From: a virus
DNA length: 54,808 bases
IMG/VR virus record: IMGVR_UViG_3300047995_000105
Coordinates: 1 to 54,808 of that record
Reading direction: 5' to 3' (one strand)
This document shows positions 16,897-24,439 of this stretch, one piece after another. How positions within the stretch are numbered: the stretch's first letter is position 1; each line of letters starts with the position of its first letter. The notes under the pieces were generated by a model, which saw only the letters and a list, made by a program, of their open reading frames with translations, ran no database searches and was not told where the DNA came from. Made by a program: the position numbers and the translations under genes.

Positions 16897-18261
16897 ATGG
16901 CAGAGTTAGATACAAACCAAGATGAGCTATTAGAGGCAGGACAACCTGACGCTAAAGCTGAGAAAGGTGACAAAAACCCGCCTAAGCAAGGTTCAAGTGA
17001 TTCCGCTAAAATAGAAAGTGGAAAAGCTGAAGTCGTCAAACCCGAAGAAAATCCTGTTGACAAAGCTGTCGATTCTGTAGATAAAGCAGAAGATGGAGTC
17101 AAAGAGATTTCCGCAGACCCACAACAAAAGGGTGAAGGGAAACCTGATAAGGCTGAAAAAATCAAAGAAGGCGAAGGCGCTGACGAAGAAGCAGAAGTTT
17201 CTGAAGCAGAAGAAAAAGTTCCTTCCAAGATGGAAACAATCAAAGCTATGGTCAACACAATGAAGGAAATGAATAAAGAAGACCTTCAAGGTATTTTCTC
17301 TTCTATTTCAGAAGATGAGGTTGACGAGTCTTTGACTAAGGCAGAAATCGCAAGAAACATTGTCGAACTAGTTAAAAAACTAGATGACGAAAAGGTTCAA
17401 GAGATGTACGGCAAGATGAAAGGTGTCGAGGACGAAGAGGAAGAAGACGAAGACAAGAAGATGAAAAAAGAATCTGTTGACGAAGAAACTTCCGAAGAAC
17501 TCGAATCTAAACTTGTAGAGATTGAAATTGAAGACGACCTAAATGCAATCTCAGAAGCATTAGACTTGTCAGAAGAGAACCGAGAAAAAGCTAAAACAAT
17601 CTTTAAAGCTGCAGTATCAAGTAAAGTTGCAGAAGTTGAAAAAGGATTGAAAGAAGCTTACGAAACAGAATTACAAACCTCAGTAGATAAGGTCAAAGCC
17701 GACTTAAGTGAAGCAGTTGACAAATACTTGTCTTACGTTGCTGACGAGTGGACGAAAGAAAACGAATTAGCTATCGAGAGAGGTTTGAAAGCTGAAATGA
17801 CTGAAAACTTTATTTCAGGATTGAAAACATTGTTCGTAGAACATTATGTTGACGTTCCCGAAGATAAGTATGACGTGATTGATGAGCTTTCTAATCGTCT
17901 CGATGAGATGGAAGTTAAACTTGACTCCGAAGTTCAAACAAATATGGACATCGCAGAAGAGTTGAACACTCTCAAGAGAGAAAATGTGGTAAGGGATGCG
18001 TCTTCGGACTTAACTGAATCACAGAAAGAGAAATTAGAATCACTTGCAAACGGTGTAGACTTCAATGACGAAGCTGACTTCCAAGAGAAGATTGGTGAAA
18101 TCAAAGAAGCATACTTCGGTATTGAAGGTGAATCTATTTCTGAGGATACCGTAGTTGAAGAAGGAACTGGAACGCTTGAAGATGAAAACTCTTCACCTGT
18201 TATAGACCCTTCCCTTCAAAGGTATTCTGACGCAATTAGTAAACTAAAACCATTAGGTTAA
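16897..18261 (+). CDS. 22: Prohead scaffold protein gp22
   Basis: A 454-residue acidic, helical protein corresponding to T4 gp22 (269 residues). The N-terminal ~110 residues are a low-complexity Lys/Glu/Asp/Ala region (AEKGDKNPPKQ, VDKAVDSVDKAEDG) absent from T4. The middle has a DEVDESLTKAEIARNIVELVKKLDDEKVQEMYGKM domain, and residues ~195-400 form the coiled-coil core (SEALDLSEENREKAKTIFKAAV). It forms the internal scaffold that shapes the prohead and is later degraded by gp21. The SD is AGGAG and the gene is followed 20 bases later by gp23. Confidence 0.9.
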   Translation: MAELDTNQDELLEAGQPDAKAEKGDKNPPKQGSSDSAKIESGKAEVVKPEENPVDKAVDSVDKAEDGVKEISADPQQKGEGKPDKAEKIKEGEGADEEAEVSEAEEKVPSKMETIKAMVNTMKEMNKEDLQGIFSSISEDEVDESLTKAEIARNIVELVKKLDDEKVQEMYGKMKGVEDEEEEDEDKKMKKESVDEETSEELESKLVEIEIEDDLNAISEALDLSEENREKAKTIFKAAVSSKVAEVEKGLKEAYETELQTSVDKVKADLSEAVDKYLSYVADEWTKENELAIERGLKAEMTENFISGLKTLFVEHYVDVPEDKYDVIDELSNRLDEMEVKLDSEVQTNMDIAEELNTLKRENVVRDASSDLTESQKEKLESLANGVDFNDEADFQEKIGEIKEAYFGIEGESISEDTVVEEGTGTLEDENSSPVIDPSLQRYSDAISKLKPLG

Positions 18262-18281
18262 TTTAAAGGAGATTAAAAACA

Positions 18282-19595
18282 ATGTTTTTATCTGAAAACT
18301 TACAGGAAAAGTGGCAACCTATCCTAGAGCATTCTGATTTGCCAAAAATCGAAGACTCTTACAAGAAGGCTGTTACCGCAGTAATCCTAGAAAACCAAGA
18401 AAAAGCTCTTAACGAAGATAGAGTTTCTCTTGACGAAGCTGCACCTTTAAATGCTACTGGCAGTTCTGCTGTATCTAACTGGGATCCAATCCTAATTAGT
18501 CTAGTAAGACGAGCTATGCCTAACTTGGTTGCTTACGACATTTGTGGTGTTCAACCAATGACTGGGCCAACAGGACTTATCTTTGCTATGAAAGCAAGGT
18601 ATAACGACTATCCGACTCAAGGACGTGAAGGTAAAACTGAAGCTTTAGGGCTTGACGAACCTCATACTCCTTATTCGGCTGCTGCTCAGACAACTTCAGC
18701 TGGTGCATTAACAGCTGCAATCAGTGACCCATTTGACACTAGTTCGCCTTCTTATGAAGACACAACTGGTTCAGGTATGTCTACTGCAACTGCAGAAGCA
18801 TTAGGTGATGTCGAAGCTTCCAACGGATTCGCTCAAATGGCTTTCACAATTGAGAAAGCTACAGTAACTGCTAAATCAAGAGCACTTAAAGCGGAATATA
18901 CTTTAGAATTGGCACAAGACCTTAAAGCAATTCACGGTCTAGACGCTGAATCTGAACTCGCTAACATACTATCATCTGAAATCCTTGCGGAAATCAACAG
19001 AGAAGTAGTAAGAAACGTTAACATACAAGCTAAAGTAGGTGCATCTGCAACTGCTTCTGCTGGTACTTTCAACTTAGATGTTGATGCTAACGGACGTTGG
19101 TCAGTTGAGAAATTCAAAGGTCTATTATTCCAAATAGAAAGAGAATCAAATGTAATCGCAAAAGAAACAAGACGTGGTAAAGGTAACTTTATCCTTTGTT
19201 CTTCTGACGTTGCATCTGCTTTATCAATGGCTGGTGTATTAGATTATACTCCTGCGCTTAACACTGACATTAACGTTGACGATACTGGTAATACTTTTGC
19301 TGGTGTTCTAAACGGTAGAGTTAAAGTTTATATCGACCCATATGCTGGTGTTGATTACTTGACTGTCGGTTACAGAGGGTCTAACCCTTATGACGCTGGA
19401 CTTTTCTATTGCCCATACGTTCCATTACAAATGGTTCGTGCCGTTGGTGAGAATACTTTCCAACCAAAAATTGGTTTCAAAACTAGATACGGAATGGTAT
19501 CTAACCCATTCGTAGGTTCTACACCTGCTAATGGTCTAGCTTCTGCTGGTACAAACCAATACTACAGAAAGTTCGCAGTATCTAACATTCTATAA
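18282..19595 (+). CDS. 23: Major capsid protein gp23
   Basis: A 437-residue HK97-fold major capsid protein. The N-terminal ~65 residues (LSENLQEKWQPILEHSDLPKI) match the delta domain removed by gp21 on maturation. Then come SNWDPILISLVRRAMPNLVAYDICGVQPMTGPTGLIFAMKARY, TAEYTLELAQDLKAIHGLDAE-type helix residues, and the C-terminal GENTFQPKIGFKTRYGMVSNPF. It starts after a canonical AAGGAG. T4 gp23 is 521 residues; marine relatives are shorter. Two strong terminators follow. Confidence 0.96.
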   Translation: MFLSENLQEKWQPILEHSDLPKIEDSYKKAVTAVILENQEKALNEDRVSLDEAAPLNATGSSAVSNWDPILISLVRRAMPNLVAYDICGVQPMTGPTGLIFAMKARYNDYPTQGREGKTEALGLDEPHTPYSAAAQTTSAGALTAAISDPFDTSSPSYEDTTGSGMSTATAEALGDVEASNGFAQMAFTIEKATVTAKSRALKAEYTLELAQDLKAIHGLDAESELANILSSEILAEINREVVRNVNIQAKVGASATASAGTFNLDVDANGRWSVEKFKGLLFQIERESNVIAKETRRGKGNFILCSSDVASALSMAGVLDYTPALNTDINVDDTGNTFAGVLNGRVKVYIDPYAGVDYLTVGYRGSNPYDAGLFYCPYVPLQMVRAVGENTFQPKIGFKTRYGMVSNPFVGSTPANGLASAGTNQYYRKFAVSNIL

Positions 19596-19621
19596 AGAAT
19601 AGTTACTCAACCGAAATTAAA

Positions 19622-19647
19622 AACCCCAGTTCGCTGGGGTTTTTTTT
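19622..19647 (+). terminator. Rho-independent terminator 1 after gp23
   Basis: AACCCCAG / CTGGGGTT stem (19622-19629 with 19634-19641), TTCG tetraloop, then an uninterrupted T run. It ends the late head operon. Confidence 0.93.
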
Positions 19648-19649
19648 GT

Positions 19650-19657
19650 TCTAAATA
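19650..19657 (+). promoter_or_regulatory. Possible late promoter (TCTAAATA)
   Basis: TCTAAATA between the two terminators, one mismatch from the late consensus. Start is predicted near 19663. The only transcript it could make before the second terminator is ~60 bases. Confidence 0.35.
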
Positions 19658-19662
19658 AAAGT

Positions 19663-19721
19663 GATACAAATCATTCGTGCAGGACGGTAGTATCTAAAAC
19701 CCCACTTCGGTGGGGTTTTTC
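19663..19721 (+). ncRNA. Candidate small RNA between promoter and terminator
   Basis: Sequence bounded by a late-promoter-like element and terminator 2. Its 5' end GATAC (19663-19667) can pair with GTATC (19690-19694), giving one hairpin followed by the terminator hairpin. There is no ORF in it. It may be a small late RNA or only the spacer between a double terminator. Confidence 0.3.
19696..19721 (+). terminator. Rho-independent terminator 2
   Basis: AAAACCCCAC (19696-19705) and GTGGGGTTTT (19710-19719) with a TTCG loop and T-rich tail. Nearly a copy of terminator 1 with one compensated base pair changed, forming a tandem stop between head and recombination regions. Confidence 0.93.
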
Positions 19722-19745
19722 TTTTTTGTGTCTCAATTGTGACAG

Positions 19746-19773
19746 TTGTGTGACACTTTCGTGTCTATATACT
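19746..19773 (+). promoter_or_regulatory. Possible sigma70-type promoter
   Basis: TTGTGT (19746-19751), 16-base spacer, TATACT (19768-19773). The sequence around it repeats GTGACA/GTGTGACA, similar to the TTGACA-TGACA modules at 32.0, 32.2 and 35.0 kb. It would restart transcription after the tandem terminators. Confidence 0.4.
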
Positions 19774-19775
19774 AT

Positions 19776-19895
19776 ATGGCGTATATAAAACAAATAAACA
19801 AAAGATTTCATAAATTTATGAAGTGCGGTAGACTACCCAAGGTTATCAAACTAGCAGGACTCAGTGAGTTAAAGTTAGAATCAGAACAGTCTTAG
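19776..19895 (+). CDS. Possible 39-residue basic small protein
   Basis: A short ORF starting MAYIKQINKRFHKFMKCG and ending LKLESEQS. It is basic at the N-terminus and helical, with no known domain. No Shine-Dalgarno is visible and the ATG lies only two bases after a TATACT element, so expression is uncertain. It fills the only coding-capable stretch of this ~320-base gap, which otherwise holds the two terminators and promoter-like elements. Confidence 0.3.
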   Translation: MAYIKQINKRFHKFMKCGRLPKVIKLAGLSELKLESEQS

Positions 19896-19901
19896 AAATT
19901 A

Positions 19902-19909
19902 CCTAAATA
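19902..19909 (+). promoter_or_regulatory. Late promoter variant (CCTAAATA) before gp3-like gene
   Basis: CCTAAATA ends five bases before the ATG at 19915, the same spacing as the leaderless late genes 20, 28883 and 40842. It is part of a small palindrome, ACCTA-AA-TAGGT. Confidence 0.45.
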
Positions 19910-19914
19910 GGTAT

Positions 19915-20451
19915 ATGACTACGATTAACAAATCTATACTTCAAAAGAACAACTTTAGACTTCTCATCGATAAAGTTCCAACGGTGGAATACTTCGTGCG
20001 TACTGCAAATATTCCTGGCATATCATTCAGTGAGACTGCTGTACCAGCAGGTATAGGACTGGACGCATATTTTCCAGGCGATAAAGTTGAATTTGAAAAG
20101 TTATCTGTATCGTTTTTGGTAGACGAAGATTTACAGAACTTCAAAGAAGTATATGATTGGATGGATTCTATTGTACCTATACAAGACCCGTCTAAGTACA
20201 AAACACTTGTTGGTACAACTGCAACAGCAACAAACCAGTTTTCAAGTGCAGGTAATGACCTAAGTCAATATAGCATGATTACACTCGTACTAAATACAAA
20301 TAAGAATATACCAAACAGATTCTTTAAATTTTATGACGCATTTCCAACGTCACTAAGTGGATTGGAACTTGCATCAGGAGAGAGTGGTGAAGCTGTAATA
20401 TGTACAGTAGACTTTAGATTTACTTATTATGAGATAGGAACCACTAGTTAA
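19915..20451 (+). CDS. 3: Tail completion/sheath stabiliser, gp3-like (tail-tube fold)
   Basis: A 178-residue protein with FRLLIDKVPTVEYFVRTANIPGISF near the N-terminus, LSVSFLVDEDLQNFKEVYDWM in the middle, and a beta-rich end. It resembles tail-tube-fold proteins, and the LVDEDL..Y..VY.WM motif is typical of the baseplate/tail completion proteins (gp3, gp54-like). In marine T4-like genomes the gene after 23 is usually annotated gp3. gp3 terminates the tail tube and binds gp15. The ATG has no SD, but a late-promoter-like element sits five bases upstream. Confidence 0.7.
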   Translation: MTTINKSILQKNNFRLLIDKVPTVEYFVRTANIPGISFSETAVPAGIGLDAYFPGDKVEFEKLSVSFLVDEDLQNFKEVYDWMDSIVPIQDPSKYKTLVGTTATATNQFSSAGNDLSQYSMITLVLNTNKNIPNRFFKFYDAFPTSLSGLELASGESGEAVICTVDFRFTYYEIGTTS

Positions 20452-20467
20452 AAACACATTTTCGTGA

Positions 20468-20473
20468 TATAAT
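20468..20473 (+). promoter_or_regulatory. Sigma70 -10 element (TATAAT) of uvsY
   Basis: TATAAT with exactly six bases before the uvsY ATG at 20480, placing the expected +1 on the A of ATG. The -35 region is weak (TAGTTA at 17-base spacing). Confidence 0.6.
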
Positions 20474-20479
20474 TATAGT

Positions 20480-20923
20480 ATGAACTTAGAAGAGCTACGC
20501 AAAGAGTGGGCTAAGGATTGTGAAGTTGACGATATCGAACTAGATAAATCGTCTCTAGAAGTCCCCAAACTACACGCAAAATATCAAGAATTCTTGACCG
20601 ATAATATATTGGTTCTCAAGAACTTAGAATTCCAATACAATATCCTGCTTAAAAATAAGTGGTTATGGTATAACGGAAAGATGTCTGAGGAACAAATAAA
20701 AGAACTTGGTTGGGAAGACGACCCCTTTGACGGTCTCAAAGTCATGAAGAATGATATGCAGATATGGTATAACGCTGACCAAGACTTACAAAGAATGAAT
20801 GGTAAAGTGGAGTATCAAAAAATCGTTATCAACTTCTTGAAAGAGTGTATGCAAAATATCACTTGGAGACACCAAACGATTAAGAATACAATCGACTGGC
20901 GAAAGTTTATGGCGGGACAATGA
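20480..20923 (+). CDS. uvsY: Recombination mediator UvsY
   Basis: A 147-residue homologue of T4 UvsY (137). The start MNLEELRKEWAKDCEVDDIELD parallels the T4 MRLEDLQEEL start, and the C-terminal IKNTIDWRKFMAGQ matches the T4 IK...DMR.FEAGK end. UvsY loads the UvsX recombinase on gp32-coated single-stranded DNA for recombination-dependent replication. It is followed, with a four-base overlap, by a 2OG oxygenase and then UvsW. No ribosome binding site is visible, and the -10 placement suggests a leaderless mRNA. Confidence 0.88.
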   Translation: MNLEELRKEWAKDCEVDDIELDKSSLEVPKLHAKYQEFLTDNILVLKNLEFQYNILLKNKWLWYNGKMSEEQIKELGWEDDPFDGLKVMKNDMQIWYNADQDLQRMNGKVEYQKIVINFLKECMQNITWRHQTIKNTIDWRKFMAGQ

Positions 20924-21624
20924 TACTCAATAATTATATGTTTACAGCACCTGAATTCTTTACTAGAGAAGAAGTTGCACAAATACATCAACATGCCAAA
21001 GGAATTCCATTAGATTTAGGACGTACAGGAAACGGACAAATGAATGACCCTGATAGGGCACCTGACTCAGTAGACATGTCCGTGGCAGCTGAAATAAGAC
21101 AATCAAAGGTAAAATGGTTTCTTGGTCAAGACCCAAGGTATAGAATGCCTGACAATATCATGGAAAAGATTAATGAGATTGTTGCCCAAGGAATGGACGA
21201 GTGTGGTTGGAACTTCAATTTATCTTGGATAGAAAACTTTCAATACACAATCTACGACTACGAACCTGATTTACCTACAGGTGATTTCTATACATGGCAT
21301 ACAGACCATGGTGGTGAGTCAATCATGAGTATGGAAGGAATGCCAGAACACAGAAAGATTAGTATGACTATACAATTATCTGACCCTTTAGATTATGAAG
21401 GTGGTAAGTTTCAATGGTTAGAACCAAATCCACAGTTTGATAAAATTAAGTTTGGTGATAAAAAACTTGATATCGATAAAGCAGTAAGAACTTTACCATT
21501 CAGTGCACAAGCAATCGGTTCAATATGTTTATTTCCAAGTTGGTTATATCACCAAGTCACACCAGTAACGAGAGGAACTAGAGTATCAATAGTAGGTTGG
21601 TACAACGGCCCAGCATGGACTTAA
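20920..21624 (+). CDS. 2OG-Fe(II) oxygenase, PiuC/P4H type
   Basis: A 234-residue dioxygenase starting at an ATGA overlap with uvsY. HxD is H127-T-D129 (TWHTDHGG), then the hydrophobic strand KISMTIQLSDPLDYEGGKFQW, and distal H211 with Arg221 in FPSWLYHQVTPVTRGTRVSIVGW. This arrangement, with D/EYEGG.F and YHxVTPV..G.R, is the classic prolyl-hydroxylase-like PiuC pattern. Its location between uvsY and uvsW suggests it may act on DNA, protein or metabolites early in infection. The substrate cannot be told from sequence. Confidence 0.85.
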   Translation: MILNNYMFTAPEFFTREEVAQIHQHAKGIPLDLGRTGNGQMNDPDRAPDSVDMSVAAEIRQSKVKWFLGQDPRYRMPDNIMEKINEIVAQGMDECGWNFNLSWIENFQYTIYDYEPDLPTGDFYTWHTDHGGESIMSMEGMPEHRKISMTIQLSDPLDYEGGKFQWLEPNPQFDKIKFGDKKLDIDKAVRTLPFSAQAIGSICLFPSWLYHQVTPVTRGTRVSIVGWYNGPAWT

Positions 21625-23018
21625 AAATTTCTAAAGTCAATGAAGTCTTTATGAAGATTTCGTGTGACGACTCAATCGCTAAAGACTTGCACGATTACTT
21701 TTCATTTAAAGTACCTAACGCAAAATTTATGCCTTCCTATAAAAATAGACGTTGGGACGGTAAAGTATATCTGTTCAGTATCAAGACACACAAAATCTAT
21801 ATTGGATTACTTCCATACATTGCTGAGTTCTGTGAAGAAAGACAATACAAGTATTCGGTAGAAGAAGACGTTATTACTAAGAATGAAATTACCGAAGACG
21901 AATACAATAAGTTTATAGACCAATTAAACCTACCGTTTGAACCTAGAGATTATCAAAAGGAAGCATTTCTAAAGAGTATCGAATACGGAAGAAAGTTACT
22001 AGTATCACCGACTGCGAGTGGTAAGTCATTAATCATTTATTTACTTGCACGTTATTATAATAAAAAAACAATTGTCATTGTACCTACTACTTCTTTGGTA
22101 GAACAAATGACAAAAGATTTTCAGGAGTATGGATATGATAAAGAAATTTGCAAAATATACAGCGGGCAACCTGTATTCGATTCAGACATTACGATTACAA
22201 CTTGGCAGTCTTTATCTAAAGCACCTACTGACGTTCTTGCGAAGTTTGAAGTTGTTGTCGGAGACGAAGCCCACCTCTTCAAAGCAAACGTCCTCAAAGG
22301 AATCCTCGAAAAAATGAGAAGTACCGCAGTACGTTTTGGTACTACAGGTACGTTAGACGGTACAGAAGTCCACAGGCTACAGTTAGAAGGACTCTTTGGG
22401 CCAGCGACTAAGGTTATATCAACTTTCGACCTTATTGAGGAAGGTACAATTGCAAGTATAGACATTGACGTTATCATATTGGAACATGAGAAAACTGCTA
22501 AGTTAAAGTATCAGGACGAAATGGATTACTTAGTAGGGAATCAAAAGAGAAATGATTTCATATGTAATCTTGTTTACTCACTAAAAGGGAACACACTTTG
22601 TTTGTTTCAGTATGTAGAAAAACATGGATTTGTTTTATACACATTAATGAAAGAAAGAATAGATAATCTTCATTATGTTTATGGTGGAACTGATACAAAA
22701 GATAGAGAAGAGATTAGAGGATTGGTAGAGAAACAAGATGACGCCTGTATTCTTGCGTCATATGGCACCTTCAGCACTGGTGTTAATATAAAGAAGATAG
22801 ATAACATAATTTTTGCTTCGCCTTCTAAATCTAGAATACGTAACTTACAATCCATTGGACGTGGATTGAGAAAGGGTAATGGTAAAGAAAATCTAAGACT
22901 ATTTGATATCGCAGACGATTTGTGGGGAGACAACTACACATTACGTCACTTAAAAGACCGTATAAATATTTACAACGAGGAACAATTTCCTTATAACATT
23001 AAACAATTTAAATTATGA
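21615..23018 (+). CDS. uvsW: DNA/RNA helicase UvsW
   Basis: A 467-residue SF2 helicase from the ATG at 21615. A further in-frame ATG at 21597 exists, but MDLKIS matches the T4 UvsW start MDIKV. The N-terminal domain contains FFSFKVP-like and NRRWDGKVYLFS. Walker A is SPTASGKS near residue 135, the DEAH box is GDEAHLF near 217, and motif VI is QSIGRGLRKG. UvsW unwinds D- and R-loops and branched DNA, removing RNA-primed origins late in infection. Length is close to T4 (587 with extension; core ~500). Confidence 0.93.
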   Translation: MDLKISKVNEVFMKISCDDSIAKDLHDYFSFKVPNAKFMPSYKNRRWDGKVYLFSIKTHKIYIGLLPYIAEFCEERQYKYSVEEDVITKNEITEDEYNKFIDQLNLPFEPRDYQKEAFLKSIEYGRKLLVSPTASGKSLIIYLLARYYNKKTIVIVPTTSLVEQMTKDFQEYGYDKEICKIYSGQPVFDSDITITTWQSLSKAPTDVLAKFEVVVGDEAHLFKANVLKGILEKMRSTAVRFGTTGTLDGTEVHRLQLEGLFGPATKVISTFDLIEEGTIASIDIDVIILEHEKTAKLKYQDEMDYLVGNQKRNDFICNLVYSLKGNTLCLFQYVEKHGFVLYTLMKERIDNLHYVYGGTDTKDREEIRGLVEKQDDACILASYGTFSTGVNIKKIDNIIFASPSKSRIRNLQSIGRGLRKGNGKENLRLFDIADDLWGDNYTLRHLKDRINIYNEEQFPYNIKQFKL

Positions 23019-23551
23019 ACCAACTAAATATAGATATGGATAACGTAACATCTTTAGCACCAAACAAGTATGAGGTAATCAAACTCAAGACTGGTTTAGA
23101 TATAGTCGGAATGGTAAGAGATTCACAGGAAGGTATACACATTACACTTCCTATGATATGTCAATTACAATTGACTCAAACTAATGATACCCTATCAACG
23201 TTTATTCCTTATGCACCTCTCAGTGCAGAACCGACTTTATTCATTCCCGACAATCACATTGTACATAGGAATAAACTTAACGAGCAATTCGTTAAATACT
23301 ATGACAATGCATCTGCTAGGTGGTTAGAAATGGTTGAGAACGGAACCATACCAGTTAAGTCAGGAAAAGAATATCAAGACGATATAAAAGCATATGTGGA
23401 TAGAGCAATGCAGAGTATCATGGACGCAACTGGAGGCCCAATCACACCCGAAGAACTCAGGAGATTGGAAATATTGGAAGATGAAGATTTTGATTTAGAA
23501 ACAGAGTATGAACAACATCTGATTACTAAAGGCAAAAAGATTCTTCACTAA
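23015..23551 (+). CDS. Hypothetical protein, possible Sm-like N-terminal barrel
   Basis: A 178-residue protein that overlaps the uvsW stop by four bases. Residues ~18-75 read as a small beta barrel (YEVIKLKTGLDIVGMVRDSQEGIHITLPMI, then FIPYAPLSAEP), the pattern of Sm/LSm-like conserved proteins in marine T4-like phages. The C-terminal half is helical (YVDRAMQSIMDATGG) and ends acidic then basic. Such genes commonly follow uvsW in marine T4-likes. No function is known to me. Confidence 0.55.
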   Translation: MNQLNIDMDNVTSLAPNKYEVIKLKTGLDIVGMVRDSQEGIHITLPMICQLQLTQTNDTLSTFIPYAPLSAEPTLFIPDNHIVHRNKLNEQFVKYYDNASARWLEMVENGTIPVKSGKEYQDDIKAYVDRAMQSIMDATGGPITPEELRRLEILEDEDFDLETEYEQHLITKGKKILH

Positions 23552-23799
23552 TGGCAATTTGGTATTTAAATATGTTACAAGAAGACGAACAAGGTATGAA
23601 ACAGTTCGACCATTTGTTACACCAGTATTGGAGTGACGATAAGTTGAAAAAGGCAGAGGTATATGTAACTGACCAAGGGTATGGTTGCAGGTATTACGAA
23701 GACCATATGTGGAAGAAGGATATCGTGTATAAGAATCATTCTGAATCATATGCAGAGTCAGCTGCTGAGAATTATGTCTTAGGAATTTTACAGTTATAA
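23551..23799 (+). CDS. Small hypothetical protein
   Basis: An 82-residue soluble protein starting at the TAATG overlap with the previous gene. It is rich in Tyr, Asp and Lys (LLHQYWSDDKLKKAEVYVTDQGYGCRYYEDHMW) and ends in a helix (SYAESAAENYVLGILQL). It has an alpha-beta look with no recognised motif. The tight overlap with the gene before it suggests the two proteins are made together. Confidence 0.55.
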   Translation: MAIWYLNMLQEDEQGMKQFDHLLHQYWSDDKLKKAEVYVTDQGYGCRYYEDHMWKKDIVYKNHSESYAESAAENYVLGILQL

Positions 23800-23802
23800 A
23801 TA
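23795..23802 (+). promoter_or_regulatory. Late promoter TATAAATA
   Basis: A perfect TATAAATA overlapping the stop codon of the preceding gene. It would drive the 57-residue membrane protein at 23864 with a ~55-base leader. Confidence 0.75.
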
Positions 23803-23863
23803 AAACGGATTGATATAACATTCAGTTATATTGTTTCATTAACCCTGTTTATATGGAGAAACC

Positions 23864-24037
23864 ATGACCACAATTGCATACGCAATGAAGAGCATGGTGC
23901 GAAAGGTTGACGGACTAAGAGAAAATGGCATTTATTGCCGATTCTGCGATGCAGTGCAAATGGTCACACTAATGACTCTTCCAATAGCGATACCTTTTAT
24001 AATAATGTATCTTACGATACTACAGTATAGATTGTAA
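23864..24037 (+). CDS. 57-residue membrane protein with CxxC
   Basis: A short ORF with GGAGA five bases before its ATG and a perfect late promoter upstream. The N-terminal half is basic and amphipathic, followed by YCRFCDA (CxxC) and a hydrophobic span, MVTLMTLPIAIPFIIMYLTI, near the C-terminus. This looks like a real late small membrane protein. The CxxC could bind metal or form a disulfide. No family recognised. Confidence 0.6.
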   Translation: MTTIAYAMKSMVRKVDGLRENGIYCRFCDAVQMVTLMTLPIAIPFIIMYLTILQYRL

Positions 24038-24049
24038 TCATTATATAAG

Positions 24050-24101
24050 CTAGCTTGTCGGGGCGACATAGTTAGGATATCAGATAGAAATGATTCTGTC
24101 T
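24050..24101 (+). ncRNA. Two adjacent stable hairpins, possible structured RNA
   Basis: Hairpin 1: CTAGC (24050-24054) with GTTAG (24071-24075) and TGTCG (24056-24060) with CGACA (24064-24068), capped by GGG. Hairpin 2: AGATAGAA (24082-24089) with TTCTGTCT (24094-24101), loop ATGA. They fill the 88-base gap between two small membrane-protein genes, which has no ORF. They could be a processing site, a weak terminator (TTTTT at 24108-24112) or a functional RNA. Confidence 0.35.
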
Positions 24102-24125
24102 AGATACTTTTTACATTAAATTATT

Positions 24126-24389
24126 ATGAGTAAACGAAAAATCTTAGATTCTTGGAAAAGACCAATAGAAGTAGAGGACTCCGATTCCGATATAATTCCT
24201 GAACAGTTAAAGTTCCAATTCCAACCTAGAGACGCTACACCTGAACAGATTGCTAAATGGCAAGAGACGGAAGGTAAATGGTGGGCGGATAGAGCTTTAT
24301 TGTTTGTTGCAATTGCGTCAGTGATACAGTTTTCTGCAATGGGTATGATGTTGTTATCCTTTTATCTGATACAACTTTCAGTTGGATAA
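24126..24389 (+). CDS. Small membrane protein
   Basis: An 87-residue protein. The N-terminal ~55 residues are soluble and acidic (RPIEVEDSDSDIIPEQLKF, then TPEQIAKWQETEGKWWADR), followed by a single membrane span at ~60-85 (LLFVAIASVIQFSAMGMMLL). No Shine-Dalgarno is evident. The cytoplasmic-domain-plus-C-terminal-anchor design suggests a tail-anchored protein. Family unknown. It directly precedes the late sigma factor gene. Confidence 0.55.
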   Translation: MSKRKILDSWKRPIEVEDSDSDIIPEQLKFQFQPRDATPEQIAKWQETEGKWWADRALLFVAIASVIQFSAMGMMLLSFYLIQLSVG

Positions 24390-24404
24390 ATACTAAAAAC
24401 CCTC

Positions 24405-24433
24405 TTACATATTAGTAAGTATTAACATATAAT
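24405..24433 (+). promoter_or_regulatory. Early-type promoter of gene 55
   Basis: TTACAT (24405-24410), 17-base spacer, TATAAT (24428-24433), then six bases to the gp55 ATG at 24440. Upstream AAAAACCCTCTTA is nearly repeated before the SleB gene promoter at 45.4 kb. Confidence 0.65.
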
Positions 24434-24439
24434 AGATAC

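Noticed and set aside
16845-17289. Ser/Ala- and Phe-rich - strand ORFs opposite gp22
   Set aside because: Mirror of the acidic low-complexity N-terminus of the scaffold gene (GAA/GAC codons read backward).
21597-21614. Upstream ATG start for uvsW
   Set aside because: It would add six residues. The ATG at 21615 gives the T4-like MD(L/I)K start.
24038-24125. A second tRNA gene in the gap before 24126
   Set aside because: The stems do not form a cloverleaf, and no acceptor or T-arm pairing is possible.
24385-24392. GATAAATA before gp55 as a late promoter
   Set aside because: It overlaps the end of the preceding gene with 47 bases to the ATG, and a better TATAAT promoter sits at the leaderless position. 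Left unannotated.
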